A DNA stretch of 64,000 nucleotides from Megasphaera elsdenii (lineage in GTDB: Bacteria; Bacillota; Negativicutes; Veillonellales; Megasphaeraceae): NCBI RefSeq assembly GCF_020539865.1, contig NZ_JAJBQV010000005.1:43078-107077 (forward strand), read 5' to 3'. The number at the start of each line of letters is the position of its first letter. Position 1 is the first letter of the stretch. The translations under genes and the position numbers were made by a program. Positions 8,828-17,590 of the stretch are shown here, piece by piece. The notes under the pieces are model-generated. The model saw nothing but the letters and a program-made list of their open reading frames with translations, was not told where the DNA came from and did no database searches.

Positions 8828-10839
8828 TTTTCATCAATCTCCTTGTCTTTATCTATGATTTCATGGAGGGCTGCCATGACATCCCCCTGGGCTTCAACCA
8901 GGGTCCGGCCATGCAGCTGAGCACCAGCAACGGTACGGTGGCCGCCACCGCCGAGGGCTTCCATGACTAATTGTACATTGATTTCGCCTTTCGAGCGAGC
9001 GCTGACGCCGATGCAGTCATCGGCCAGATAATAGAAAGTGAAGCTAGCTTCAACGTTGTCAATGTTGACCAGCATATCCGCTACTTGAGCAGCAATGATT
9101 GTGGCATTGCGCTGTCCTTTAGAGCAGCTGGCCATAGCGACGCCGTCGCTGATCTGGGCACCGGACAAGATGAGGGCCCGGTCCTTGACGGTATCGAAGT
9201 CAGAACTGAACAGTTCGCGGACAATGTCCGGGTCAGCTCCGCAACGGCGCAGATACGACGCTGCGTCGAAAGTGCGCACACCAGTCTGGACGGCAAAGTT
9301 CTTCGTGTCGACGATGATGCCAGCGTAGAGGGCTGTTGCTTCAATCTTCGTTAATTCTACATCTTCTTGGAAATATTGCAAGAGCTCCGTCACCAGTTCA
9401 CTCGTCGAAGAGCTCGACGTTTCCGTATAGGTCAGCAAGGGCTTCTTGATGAAGTCCGAACTACGGCGGTGATGGTCGATGACAACGCGCCGGTCGGTCT
9501 TATCCAGCAAGGCCGGAGCTACGGTCATATCCGGACGATGCGTATCGACAATGAACAGCAAGGTCTGGCTGTTACAGATGTTCTCGGCCGTTTCCGCCGA
9601 AATGAGCAGATCCTTGAAATCGGGATTATCCATAATCTGGTCTTCCAGGCGACGGATGGCATCGGTCTGGTTGCTGACGACGACGTGTACCGGCTTGCCT
9701 GCCAGACGGGCCATATGGGCTACGCCGACGGCAGCGCCGATGCTGTCGTAGTCTTCCCGTTCATGGCCCATGACCAGGACCATATCGCACGTATCGATGA
9801 GTTCGTGAATGGCCTGGGCGACGACGCGGGCCCGAACGCGCGTATTCTTTTCGACACAACGCGTCTTGCCGCCGTAAAAGTGAGGCGACCCGTCTTCTTC
9901 ATAGACGACGACCTGGTCCCCGCCGCGGCCTAAAGCCAGGTCGAGGCCGGCCCGCGCTTTATCGGCCAATTCATTGAAATCGGCCTTGCCTGCTGCAATG
10001 ACGTCGCTCGGGAAGAGGGCGATGCCCATACTGAGTGTCACGGGAATGCGATTAACCGTATGGATGGAACGCACTTTTTCCAAAAAGGAAAAATTATCTT
10101 CCTTATAGTATTCCAGCGTATCCCGGCTCATGCAGGCAATGTATTTTTCATTGCCATAAGCCCGGATAAAACAGTTCTGCCCCGATAATTCACCGATGAG
10201 GCAGTTATTGACGTTCGTCACCAGCGTAGCCCGCTGGACAGCCGTCATCCCCTTGGCGACTTCTTCCAGGTTGTCTATCTCGATATCACAGAAAACGGGG
10301 ACAGCTGCCAAGGAATTCAGCTTCTGCCGTTCCGTATCGGTAATATCTTCAAAATAAAGGATGAGGTAATTGTCATCATCAGCCGCTTCGGTCTGCAAAT
10401 ACTTGTAAACGACGCGGTAATAGCGCTCACCGATGTGTTCAAAGAAATACCCCGATTTTCCCCAAAACTTATCGACTTTCAAGTTCGGCATGATATGATC
10501 CAACTGCTGGTCGTTGTCGATGTCGCCGACCCAATCGCGGAAAACACTGTTAGCCCAGCACAAATTGGACTGCATGTCGATGATGGCAATGCCAATAGGC
10601 AAATTCTGCACGGCATACGTCGAAGCCTGATCGACGCTCTTTGAGATAGCATCGAAGAACTGGCTGATTTCCCGGTTGCGTTCGTTATGGTTCTTGCGGG
10701 TCAGGACATAAGCCCCGCCGATGAGGATCAAGGCCAGCAAGGCGATGATCCAATTATATACGGCAATGATGATAAGCAGCAAGACCGTAATCAGTAAGAA
10801 AGGTTCTTCCGACCGCCTTGACAGCAATGTTTTAAACAT
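8824..10839 (-). CDS. gdpP: GdpP-type cyclic-di-AMP phosphodiesterase (DHH/DHHA1)
   Basis: Membrane-bound phosphodiesterase expected to hydrolyse c-di-AMP to pApA, a second messenger controlling osmolyte balance and wall homeostasis. Domains in the 671 residues: two N-terminal membrane helices (about 16-48), a PAS-like domain (about 60-165), a degenerate GGDEF domain (GGDQ in place of GGDEF, near residue 300), then DHH (MGHEREDYDSIGAA, DTHRPDM, VIDHHRRSS) and DHHA1 (GGGGHRTVAGAQL). All expected catalytic Asp/His residues are visible. It is encoded 18 bp after yybS and overlaps rplI by 4 bp. Confidence 0.95.
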   Translation of the reverse strand: MFKTLLSRRSEEPFLLITVLLLIIIAVYNWIIALLALILIGGAYVLTRKNHNERNREISQFFDAISKSVDQASTYAVQNLPIGIAIIDMQSNLCWANSVFRDWVGDIDNDQQLDHIMPNLKVDKFWGKSGYFFEHIGERYYRVVYKYLQTEAADDDNYLILYFEDITDTERQKLNSLAAVPVFCDIEIDNLEEVAKGMTAVQRATLVTNVNNCLIGELSGQNCFIRAYGNEKYIACMSRDTLEYYKEDNFSFLEKVRSIHTVNRIPVTLSMGIALFPSDVIAAGKADFNELADKARAGLDLALGRGGDQVVVYEEDGSPHFYGGKTRCVEKNTRVRARVVAQAIHELIDTCDMVLVMGHEREDYDSIGAAVGVAHMARLAGKPVHVVVSNQTDAIRRLEDQIMDNPDFKDLLISAETAENICNSQTLLFIVDTHRPDMTVAPALLDKTDRRVVIDHHRRSSDFIKKPLLTYTETSSSSTSELVTELLQYFQEDVELTKIEATALYAGIIVDTKNFAVQTGVRTFDAASYLRRCGADPDIVRELFSSDFDTVKDRALILSGAQISDGVAMASCSKGQRNATIIAAQVADMLVNIDNVEASFTFYYLADDCIGVSARSKGEINVQLVMEALGGGGHRTVAGAQLHGRTLVEAQGDVMAALHEIIDKDKEIDEK

Positions 10840-10857
10840 GGTTCCGCCCCCTGCGTA

Positions 10858-11814
10858 CTAAAGCGTACGACCTTTTTTTCTATAATTCGTGAGCATGTCG
10901 AAGATGCCAGCTAAAAAGGCAGCATACGAAAAAACAGGCATGACAAAAAATGCGATGAGGATCAAGACCTGAAGGCCATTTCCTAAATGAAAACGGCGAC
11001 TGAGGAGATAAAAGACAAAGGCAATCCCCTGGATACAGATGAAGAAAAAGGCAATTTGATTGAGATTCATGCCGATGATATTGAGCCAGGTAATATCCCG
11101 CGTCACTCCCCAGTATTTCATGACCAATGCCAATATATATAAGTATATCATACTACGGGGTATTTCCCAATAACGGATAGGCAAAAAAGCCTTGAGCGAA
11201 AAGCCTAGGCGACGCAAGACAATCTGGGAAATCTTGATATTCGCATAAGCAATGATGGCTGTCCCCAGGCAGAGGAACATAGGCAGTAAGGACGGCAGCA
11301 TCTCCCGGACCTGGTTGAGCTGGGCCCGCGTCTCAGCTAACTTGACTTCGGACATGCCCTGTTGCTGGTACTGATCCATCATGTTGTCCATAAATTGCGT
11401 AAAGAAATCGTTCATCTGGGTGAAGATATTGACATCCAAGACGACATAGGACAAGAAAGTGATGACGATGAAAACAGAAACCAAGGCCGCCGTGACGGCT
11501 CCCAATAAGCGCACAGCCGACCATTTATAACGGAACCCAGCCCCCAAGGTCAGGCCGACAGCTCCAAAGCTCAGGAACTGGACCAACGCGGTTATCGGAT
11601 CGATGAACAACCCCATGAGGAAGCCCACCGTCACTCCCAGAAGCAAGGTCTGGCGCAGGCCGTATTTCATGAAAATGATGACCATCGGAATGGGCATGAT
11701 GAAATAACCAATAAAGGAAAAAATCGGCACGTATGTACTGAGAAGCGCAAAGACCAGCATAATGGCGGCAAAACAGCCGGCCGTCGTCAGCGGCGTAACA
11801 CGCCTCTGCTCCAT
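10858..11814 (-). CDS. yybS: YybS-family membrane protein (DUF2232)
   Basis: Integral membrane protein of unknown function, 318 residues with about eight hydrophobic segments. The family is defined mainly by its conserved position before gdpP. An in-frame TTG six codons upstream overlaps the AAAGGGGG ribosome-binding site, so the ATG at 11814 is the start. Membership rests on topology, length and position; no catalytic motif is visible. Transport or stress roles would be guesses. Confidence 0.8.
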   Translation of the reverse strand: MEQRRVTPLTTAGCFAAIMLVFALLSTYVPIFSFIGYFIMPIPMVIIFMKYGLRQTLLLGVTVGFLMGLFIDPITALVQFLSFGAVGLTLGAGFRYKWSAVRLLGAVTAALVSVFIVITFLSYVVLDVNIFTQMNDFFTQFMDNMMDQYQQQGMSEVKLAETRAQLNQVREMLPSLLPMFLCLGTAIIAYANIKISQIVLRRLGFSLKAFLPIRYWEIPRSMIYLYILALVMKYWGVTRDITWLNIIGMNLNQIAFFFICIQGIAFVFYLLSRRFHLGNGLQVLILIAFFVMPVFSYAAFLAGIFDMLTNYRKKGRTL

Positions 11815-11862
11815 AACAGTTCCCCCTTTCAAAAATCGAGTTTTTAATTTGTAGTTTTTAGT

Positions 11863-11914
11863 AAAAAGGAAAGGCTGCAGCAGAGGTGGAGTTCCTCATG
11901 CGACAGCCTTCCTT
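11863..11914 (-). terminator. Terminator of the RNase J gene
   Basis: Imperfect long hairpin (AAGGAAAGGCTG / CAGCCTTCCTT) beginning about 11 bp past the rnj stop and followed by T residues on the minus strand. The distal arm contains ATGCGACAGCC, the same word as the other terminators. Confidence 0.7.
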
Positions 11915-11924
11915 GATTTACAAT

Positions 11925-13586
11925 TTATACTTCCATGATGATTGGCAGAATCATCGGGCGGCGCCGTGTCTTTTCATACAAGTAGCGGCTCAGCGTATCG
12001 CGGACTTGGGATTTGATGACAGCCCATTCGCGGATATTTCCGGCTTCGCAGCGTTCGAGAACAGCGGCGACGCGGTCATGAGCTTCGCGGATCAATTCTT
12101 CCGAATCGCGGACATAGACGAAGCCGCGGGAAACGATATCCGGACCGGCCAGGGGATGGCTCGTCCCTTTGGCCAGGGTCATGACGACGATGACAACCCC
12201 TTCCATAGCCAGCTGCTGACGGTCGCGGATGACGATATTGCCGACATCGCCGACGCCGAGGCCATCAACGAAGACGCGGCCTGCATTGACATGGCCCGTC
12301 TTATGGCCAGAACGGTTCGAGAATTCAAAAATCTGGCCGTTGTCGCCGATGAGGACGTGGTCCTTGGCAACGCCCATCATGACGGCCAAGTCACCGTGCG
12401 TCTTGAGCATGCGGTATTCGCCGTGAACAGGAATGAAATACTTCGGCTTGATCAGTTCCAGCATGAGCTTCAGTTCTTCCTGGCTGGCATGGCCTGATAC
12501 GTGAATCTTCTTATCTCGGCCAGCGATGACGTTTGCGCCAAGGCGCATGAGGTTATCGATAGTGCGGCCGACACCGGTTTCATTGCCCGGAATCGGCGTT
12601 GCCGAAATGATGACCGTATCGCCAGGCATAATGCTGACACTACGATGGTTGTTGGAGGCCATGCGCGATAAGCCGGCCATCGGTTCGCCCTGACTGCCCG
12701 TCGTCAAGATGAGGACCTGGTCGTCAGGATAACGGTTCAGTTCATCCGGTTCGATAAGGACGCCTTCAGGAACATCGAGATAGCCCAGTTCGATGGCAAT
12801 CTGGACGTTGTTGACCATACTCCGTCCGAGGACAGTGACTTTGCGTTTAAACTGCACTGCCGTATTGATAGCCTGTTGGATACGGGAAATATTCGAGGCG
12901 AAGGTTGCCAAAATAATACGGCCTTTTGCAGCGCGGAAGGCTTTACGGAAGGCATGACCGACGGTCGTTTCCGATTCGGTGTAGCCAGGCCGTTCCGCAT
13001 TCGTGCTGTCCGACATGAGGAGCAGGACGCCGCGGCGACCTAATTCTGCAAATTTATGGATATCCATCTGCCGACCATCGACGGGGGTCAAATCCATCTT
13101 GAAGTCGCCTGTATGGACGATGGTTCCGACAGGCGTACGGAAATAGAGGGCACTAGCGTCGGGGATAGAGTGATTCGTATGGATAAAGCCGACTTTCATA
13201 CAGCCAATCTGTACTTCATCACCATGATGCACTTCATTCAGTGTATAGTTCGTAATGTGATTTTCTTTCAGTTTCCCTTCAATGAGGCCGCATACGAGTT
13301 TCGTCGCGTATACGGGCACATTTACTTCATTGAGCAAATAGGACAAACCGCCGATATGGTCTTCATGACCATGTGTGATAACAACGGCCCGTACTTTGTC
13401 CCGGTTTTCAATTAAGTAACTCATGTCCGGGATGACGAGGTCGATACCGAACATGTCGTCATCTGGGAAGGCCAGGCCGGCGTCGATGACGATGATGTCG
13501 TTCCCATACTGGATGACCGTCATATTCTTGCCGATTTCTCCTAAACCACCTAAGGGAATTACCATGAGTTTTTCTTTTTTAGCCAA
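11925..13586 (-). CDS. rnj: Ribonuclease J
   Basis: Metallo-beta-lactamase/beta-CASP nuclease with 5'-3' exonuclease and endonuclease activity in mRNA decay and RNA maturation. The 553-residue protein shows the zinc motif THGHEDHIGG, a later GDFKMDLTPVDG, the beta-CASP region and the C-terminal PVHGEYRML with HASQEELKLML. The start is a TTG (MAKKEKLMVIPLGGLGEIGK) six bases after a perfect AGGAGG; the LGGLGEIGKNM motif directly follows, so the start is secure. It appears monocistronic. Only one RNase J is in the window, so rnjA versus rnjB cannot be assigned. Confidence 0.96.
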   Translation of the reverse strand: MAKKEKLMVIPLGGLGEIGKNMTVIQYGNDIIVIDAGLAFPDDDMFGIDLVIPDMSYLIENRDKVRAVVITHGHEDHIGGLSYLLNEVNVPVYATKLVCGLIEGKLKENHITNYTLNEVHHGDEVQIGCMKVGFIHTNHSIPDASALYFRTPVGTIVHTGDFKMDLTPVDGRQMDIHKFAELGRRGVLLLMSDSTNAERPGYTESETTVGHAFRKAFRAAKGRIILATFASNISRIQQAINTAVQFKRKVTVLGRSMVNNVQIAIELGYLDVPEGVLIEPDELNRYPDDQVLILTTGSQGEPMAGLSRMASNNHRSVSIMPGDTVIISATPIPGNETGVGRTIDNLMRLGANVIAGRDKKIHVSGHASQEELKLMLELIKPKYFIPVHGEYRMLKTHGDLAVMMGVAKDHVLIGDNGQIFEFSNRSGHKTGHVNAGRVFVDGLGVGDVGNIVIRDRQQLAMEGVVIVVMTLAKGTSHPLAGPDIVSRGFVYVRDSEELIREAHDRVAAVLERCEAGNIREWAVIKSQVRDTLSRYLYEKTRRRPMILPIIMEV

Positions 13587-13748
13587 AATATACCTCCTAA
13601 AAATAAATATAGTGTATCCGTTCCAACCGAAGCCCAGCGCACTAGGCTGCAGGTCTATCCTATATTAAGATATAACGAACAGTAATGGAATTGTTCCTTC
13701 TCTCATATTTTCCGTTATTTCCGGGACTCTGTCAATAATCTATTCTCT

Positions 13749-13781
13749 TTTTTTGTGAAAAGTCTTACTTTTCACAAAAAA
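13749..13781. repeat. Perfect inverted repeat between rnj and the exported-protein gene
   Basis: A 15-bp stem, TTTTTTGTGAAAAGT / ACTTTTCACAAAAAA, with a 3-nt loop. T tracts come first and A tracts follow on both strands, so it is not a standard terminator unless the A-T part of the stem melts. It could be an operator or a bidirectional weak terminator. Confidence 0.5.
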
Positions 13782-13788
13782 TTTACAT

Positions 13789-14640
13789 TTATTTAGCCGC
13801 TTTAATGACTTTTTCCGGCACGGTCAGCTGTGTACCCTGAGGAAGAGCTGTGCAATCGATAGTCAGACTGACTTCGCTCAGTTTGATGAATGACTGAGCT
13901 ACGGCCTTATCAGCGTCGCTGCGGCCATATTCATCGATTAAGGTCAAGGCCAGGCTGCGCAGCTGATCCGTCAAGGGCAGAGAGATGCGGGAAATACGTT
14001 TTGTCGCCGGGTCGATGGTCACAACAGTCGACAAGTCGCCACACTGCTGCAAGCCCTGGAGGATTTTAGCGGTAACGCGGATTTGTTCATCCGTCATACC
14101 TTGCTGCTTCCACAAGGCCTGGTCCGTGGGATTGTATATGTGCGATGCGTCGAAAACGACGTTGTAGTCATTGCCGCCGGCAGCGGTGACTGTTTTCACG
14201 CCAGCCAGAACATTATGGCTGCCTGTCAGGGAATCTGCCAAAGGCTTGCTGTCTTTCAAGTCGTAACTTTTCTTTTCCCAAGACTTGTCATCGCCTTCAT
14301 GATTGTAATAGACGTCTAGCTTTTTGCCATTCTGCACAGCATAGGCTTTCCCTTCCGGTGCCTTTTTCAGCGTCGTCGCAGCAAATCCCGTCGTCTTGGC
14401 CTGAGATTGGATGACAAAAGGCCGTTCCTGGATATCGACATGGTTGACAATGGCGCCTTCCCCAATGAAGGGCATCTTGAGGCCCAATTTCAATGTATAG
14501 GCTCCTTGCGGATGGGCCGTCATATTGCGGACCGCTTCTTCATACGTCGCCTGTGGCGAAGCTGCCAATGCCATGCCGCTGATGGAGGCCGCTACCATGA
14601 CCAGGCAGCACAATTTCTTCCAAGAATATGCTAATTTCAT
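13789..14640 (-). CDS. Exported protein of unknown function (DUF6612/LolA-like guess)
   Basis: 283 residues with a clear Sec signal peptide (basic MKLAYSWKK, hydrophobic core, cleavage after GMALA). The remainder is rich in beta-strand and has an outer-membrane-carrier flavour (a LolA- or DUF6612-like half-barrel). I do not recognise specific motifs and do not assign function. The start ATG overlaps the thiD stop by ATGA (14637-14640), so it is translationally coupled to thiD; a GTG three codons earlier is a worse candidate. Coupling of an exported protein to a thiamine kinase looks like operon packing rather than shared function. Confidence 0.75.
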   Translation of the reverse strand: MKLAYSWKKLCCLVMVAASISGMALAASPQATYEEAVRNMTAHPQGAYTLKLGLKMPFIGEGAIVNHVDIQERPFVIQSQAKTTGFAATTLKKAPEGKAYAVQNGKKLDVYYNHEGDDKSWEKKSYDLKDSKPLADSLTGSHNVLAGVKTVTAAGGNDYNVVFDASHIYNPTDQALWKQQGMTDEQIRVTAKILQGLQQCGDLSTVVTIDPATKRISRISLPLTDQLRSLALTLIDEYGRSDADKAVAQSFIKLSEVSLTIDCTALPQGTQLTVPEKVIKAAK

Positions 14641-15443
14641 TTCGTCCACTCTGCTTTCTTATATAACTCATAAAAATGATGAATCGGGCCATGTCCCTTG
14701 CCAATAGGTTCAGCATGGGCAATGCCTTCGAAGACGTACTCTTTTGCCGCACCGACTGCGTCGGGCAAGCTCAGGCCATTGGCCAGGTTCGAAGCGATGG
14801 CGCTCGATAAAGAGCAGCCCGTACCGTGGGTGCTCGTACTTTCCAGACGCCGTCCTTTATAATAATGAAAATCATGGCCATCAAAGAGGATATCTGTCGC
14901 ATCGGCAATGCGATGGCCGCCTTTTACCAGGACAGCCTTGGCACCCATAGCTGCGATGGCTTTCGCCGCTTCTTCCATATCGTGCAGGCTTTCAATGGAT
15001 TTTCCTGTCAGTACTTCGGCTTCCGGCAGATTCGGCGTCAAGACGTCGGCCAAGGGAAGGAGTACTTCCTTCAGGGTCTGTTCCGCTTCCGGCACCAAGA
15101 GGCGATGGCCACTGGTAGCTACCATGACCGGGTCGACGACGACATACGGCGGCTGGTACTGTTTCAATTTATCGGCAATAACGCGGATCGTTTCCGGTAC
15201 GCTGACCATGCCGATTTTAACGGCATCGACGTCGATATCTTCAAAGACCGCATCGATCTGCGAAGCAATGAGTTCCGGCGTGACGTCCATATAACCGCGC
15301 ACGCCTTGGGTATTCTGGGATACGACGGCAGTAATGACATTCAAAGCAAAACAGCCGTGGGCACAAAAAGTCTTGCAATCCGCTGCGGCACCGGCTCCGC
15401 CCGAAGGATCCGTCCCGGCAATAGATAATACATGTTTCATCAT
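14637..15443 (-). CDS. thiD: Hydroxymethylpyrimidine/phosphomethylpyrimidine kinase
   Basis: Cytosolic kinase phosphorylating HMP and HMP-P in thiamine biosynthesis or salvage. The 268-residue product shows the ThiD signature SIAGTDPSGGAGAAAD, VDPVMVATSG, TPNLPEAEVL and the catalytic STHGTGCSLSSAI. It starts at the ATG of MMKHVLSIAG, 8 bases after GGAGG. It lies between a SixA-like phosphatase gene (21 bp upstream) and the coupled exported-protein gene. No other thiamine gene or TPP riboswitch was seen nearby, so a salvage role is possible. Pyridoxal kinase is a related alternative, but the motifs favour ThiD. Confidence 0.93.
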   Translation of the reverse strand: MMKHVLSIAGTDPSGGAGAAADCKTFCAHGCFALNVITAVVSQNTQGVRGYMDVTPELIASQIDAVFEDIDVDAVKIGMVSVPETIRVIADKLKQYQPPYVVVDPVMVATSGHRLLVPEAEQTLKEVLLPLADVLTPNLPEAEVLTGKSIESLHDMEEAAKAIAAMGAKAVLVKGGHRIADATDILFDGHDFHYYKGRRLESTSTHGTGCSLSSAIASNLANGLSLPDAVGAAKEYVFEGIAHAEPIGKGHGPIHHFYELYKKAEWTK

Positions 15444-15464
15444 GAACAAAACCTCCAACTCTGT

Positions 15465-15962
15465 TTATTCTTTATAAGAAGGGCCTAAGAATTTCAAGGC
15501 CTTTGGATGAGCATAAAAAAGGAGTGATGCCGAACCGATGCGGCCGCCGTGGACGTCGAAATCGAACAAGGCCATGCTGCCCGGCTTGAAATCGACAGCC
15601 GTTCCCGTCCAAGCTTGGGCCCAGCGGTCGAGGAAAGGGGAATGACCGATGATGCACACGACGTCAGCCGTTTCCCGGCTCAATATTTCATCGTATACAG
15701 CAACCAAATCGCCAGAAGCGATGGCCTTATGAGTATGGAACTGCCCGATAAGCAGATGCTTCTCTAAATACGAAGCCGTCTGGCACGTCCGCACGTACGG
15801 GCTAGCCCACAAAGCCGTCTTTCCTTCCGGCCACCAGGAAGCCGCCCATTTCGCCATAGACAAAGCCTGGCCACACCCCTTTTCAGTCAGTTCACGCAGT
15901 TTATCCGGTTGATGCAGTTCAAAAGGCTGCGCCTTTCCATGGCGCATTAAACAAACGTACAT
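15465..15962 (-). CDS. SixA-like histidine phosphatase family protein
   Basis: 165 residues of the histidine-phosphatase (phosphoglycerate mutase-like) superfamily. The catalytic LMRHGKAQ is at residues 5-12, with the second Arg in SPYVRTCQTA and the second His in IIGHSPFLD. Short length and lack of cofactor-mutase inserts match SixA, which dephosphorylates phosphohistidine on phosphotransfer proteins. Substrate is inferred from family. It is 14 bp downstream of the ArsR-type gene and upstream of thiD in one apparent operon. Confidence 0.82.
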   Translation of the reverse strand: MYVCLMRHGKAQPFELHQPDKLRELTEKGCGQALSMAKWAASWWPEGKTALWASPYVRTCQTASYLEKHLLIGQFHTHKAIASGDLVAVYDEILSRETADVVCIIGHSPFLDRWAQAWTGTAVDFKPGSMALFDFDVHGGRIGSASLLFYAHPKALKFLGPSYKE

Positions 15963-15976
15963 AACCTACTCCCCCT

Positions 15977-16279
15977 TTATTCAGCAACGTGTTCCAATCC
16001 GACGTCGAGCAAGGTAAAGACGTGAGCATCGGCTAGCGAATAGTATACCGTCTTGCCATCGCGGCGGAACTGGACCAGCCGAGCATCGCGCAGGATACGC
16101 AGCTGATGGGACACGGCAGACTGGCCCATACCGAGCTTATCAGCAATATCCCGGACACAGACGTCCTGGTTCATGAGGACGCGCAGAATGCGCAGCCGTG
16201 TCGGATCTCCCAGGACCTTGAAGACATCTGCCAATGGCTGTATATACTGTTGTGAAAGTTCCGGTGCTCGTCGTTTCAA
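15977..16279 (-). CDS. ArsR/SmtB-family metal sensor with an alpha-5 zinc site
   Basis: 100-residue winged-helix repressor (LGDPTRLRILRVL, VRDIADKLGMGQSAVSHQLRIL, RRDGKTVYYSL). The C-terminal helix holds Asp84, His86, His97 and Glu100, exactly the D-x-H-x10-H-x2-E spacing of the alpha-5 zinc site in SmtB (and CzrA, with His at the last place). No Cys pair of the arsenic type is present apart from an isolated Cys41. It is therefore predicted to derepress its targets under high zinc. It is first in a minus-strand operon with the SixA-like phosphatase and thiD, and lies about 1 kb from the znu/zur genes. Confidence 0.88.
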   Translation of the reverse strand: MKRRAPELSQQYIQPLADVFKVLGDPTRLRILRVLMNQDVCVRDIADKLGMGQSAVSHQLRILRDARLVQFRRDGKTVYYSLADAHVFTLLDVGLEHVAE

Positions 16280-16326
16280 TGCTATCGCTCCTAATGCTGT
16301 TTATCACTGTCTACCTTAATCGTTAT

Positions 16327-16355
16327 ATTATAGCACATTTTTCACATCTCCTGCT
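16327..16355 (-). promoter_or_regulatory. Extended -10 promoter of the arsR operon
   Basis: TGC-TATAAT (TATAAT at 16327-16332 on the minus strand) forms an extended -10 box with no convincing -35. It lies about 45 bp upstream of the arsR start. Confidence 0.5.
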
Positions 16356-16463
16356 AGAGGGCCCTACACGGCGTATGGAGAACCCCAAATTATAAAATAA
16401 CTATAAAAGTCCAAAAAAGGCGTGAAAAGTCCTAGCAAAAACCTTTTTCCCTGGTCAAAAATG

Positions 16464-16513
16464 CTTTATAATGATAACCGCAATAAAACTTTATAATGAT
16501 AACCGCAATAAAA
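16464..16513 (+). repeat. Perfect 25-bp tandem duplication in the nitroreductase promoter
   Basis: Two exact adjacent copies (16464-16488 and 16489-16513) of a unit that starts CTTTATAATGATAACC and ends CAATAAAA. Each contains a TATAAT box, so the promoter itself is duplicated. TTATAATGATAA resembles one half of a PerR/Fur-type box; that reading is speculative. It lies 23 bp before the nitroreductase start codon. Confidence 0.9.
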
Positions 16514-16536
16514 TATTTTTTCTAGGAGTGAATATC

Positions 16537-17061
16537 ATGAACGAAACCATCCATACCCTTATCACGCGGCGTAGCGTCCGCAAGTACAAAAAAGCCCAGA
16601 TCAGCGATGAAGATTTATACCTGATTCTCCAGGCCGGCACGTACGCCGCCAGCGGTCACGGCCTCCAGCCTTGTACGATTGTCGTCATCCAAGATACGGA
16701 TACCTTGGCCCGTCTGAGCACACTCAATGCCAAAATAATGGGCACGACGAGCGACCCCATGTATGGCGCCCCGACAGTCCTCTTAGTCCTGGCAGATATG
16801 GAAAAATCCCCCAACGCCTGGTCCGACGGCTGCCTCATCCTGGGCAACCTCATGAATGCCGCGGCTTCCCTGCATCTCGGTTCCTGTTGGATCAACCGGG
16901 CCAAAGAAGAATTTGAAACGCCCGAAGGGAAAGCACTCCTCAAAGAATGGGGCCTGCCGGAACACCTCGTCGGCGTCGGCCACTGCATCGTCGGCTACAG
17001 CGACGGTCCGGAACCGACGGCGGCTCCGCGGAAACCGGATTTCATTAAATTTGTTAAATAG
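16537..17061 (+). CDS. Nitroreductase-family flavoprotein
   Basis: 174-residue FMN oxidoreductase of the nitroreductase superfamily, expected to use NAD(P)H to reduce nitro compounds, quinones or other electrophiles. TRRSVRKYKKAQISDEDL and ASGHGLQPCTIVV hold the FMN-binding residues at the N-terminus, and GSCWINRA lies later. Small size matches the single-domain subgroup common in strict anaerobes. The ATG at 16537 follows TAGGAGTG at good distance; an upstream ATG lies within the promoter repeat. The gene is monocistronic, ending near a bidirectional terminator. Physiological substrate unknown. Confidence 0.88.
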   Translation: MNETIHTLITRRSVRKYKKAQISDEDLYLILQAGTYAASGHGLQPCTIVVIQDTDTLARLSTLNAKIMGTTSDPMYGAPTVLLVLADMEKSPNAWSDGCLILGNLMNAAASLHLGSCWINRAKEEFETPEGKALLKEWGLPEHLVGVGHCIVGYSDGPEPTAAPRKPDFIKFVK

Positions 17062-17095
17062 GGGCTATCGCACGAAGGCTTTGGCTATCATGCGA

Positions 17096-17124
17096 GGGCG
17101 GGCGCCCCACGTGGGCGCTCCTAC
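17096..17124. repeat. CACGTG-family hairpin, copy 4
   Basis: GGGCGCC-CCACGTGG-GCGCTCC with trailing TAC. The arms differ from other copies but pair with each other. It is 19 bp from the terminator at 17143-17181. Confidence 0.65.
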
Positions 17125-17142
17125 TCAACCGACCAGCGATGC

Positions 17143-17181
17143 AAAAAAAGAGACTGTCTTAATGTGACAGTCTCTTTTTAC
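17143..17181. terminator. Bidirectional terminator between nitroreductase and zur
   Basis: A perfect 10-bp stem AGAGACTGTC / GACAGTCTCT is flanked by A7 and T5. The zur stop codon (17159-17161) is in the loop, so the last zur codons form part of its own terminator. Confidence 0.88.
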
Positions 17182-17590
17182 ATTCCGGGCAATAGCCGTA
17201 AATCTCCAAGTTGTGGCCAACAATGTCGAACTGGGTCGTCTGAGCTACTTCTTTTTCATAGTCACTGAGCGGACAGTGGGATAAATCCACCACTTTATGG
17301 CATTGTAAACAGATGAGCCTGTGTGTATGGCCGGGACGGCGGAGAGAAAAGCCGTATTTCCCTTCATCAGGGAGAAAAATCTTTTCTGTCAGTTTACGTT
17401 CTGTAAACATTTCCAGGATGCGGTAAACGGTGGAAAAATTGACTTTACAGCCTTCTTCCAACAAGGCCGCGTAAACGGCTTCAACCGTAACGACACAGGT
17501 GTTCCGGTTGAGGATGGCCAAGACACCGTTGCGGGCTTTTGTACTCTTCAAGCCATGAGCACGTAAACATGCTTTATACTCGTCAGTCAT
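17159..17590 (-). CDS. zur: Fur-family regulator, probably Zur
   Basis: 143-residue Fur-superfamily repressor. It has the DNA-binding helix region HGLKSTKARNGVLAILN, dimerisation domain with PGHTHRLICLQCHKVVDL, and a second CPEC pair; the two CxxC pairs form the structural zinc site. Assignment to Zur rests on position: the start ATG overlaps the znuB stop by ATGA, making it the third gene of a znuC-znuB-zur operon. An upstream in-frame ATG lies within znuB and lacks a ribosome-binding site. It should repress zinc uptake when zinc is ample. Confidence 0.88.
   Translation of the reverse strand: MTDEYKACLRAHGLKSTKARNGVLAILNRNTCVVTVEAVYAALLEEGCKVNFSTVYRILEMFTERKLTEKIFLPDEGKYGFSLRRPGHTHRLICLQCHKVVDLSHCPLSDYEKEVAQTTQFDIVGHNLEIYGYCPECKKRLSH

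Noticed and set aside
13749-13781. Standard Rho-independent terminator
   Set aside because: The T run precedes and the A run follows the stem on both strands; kept only as an inverted repeat.
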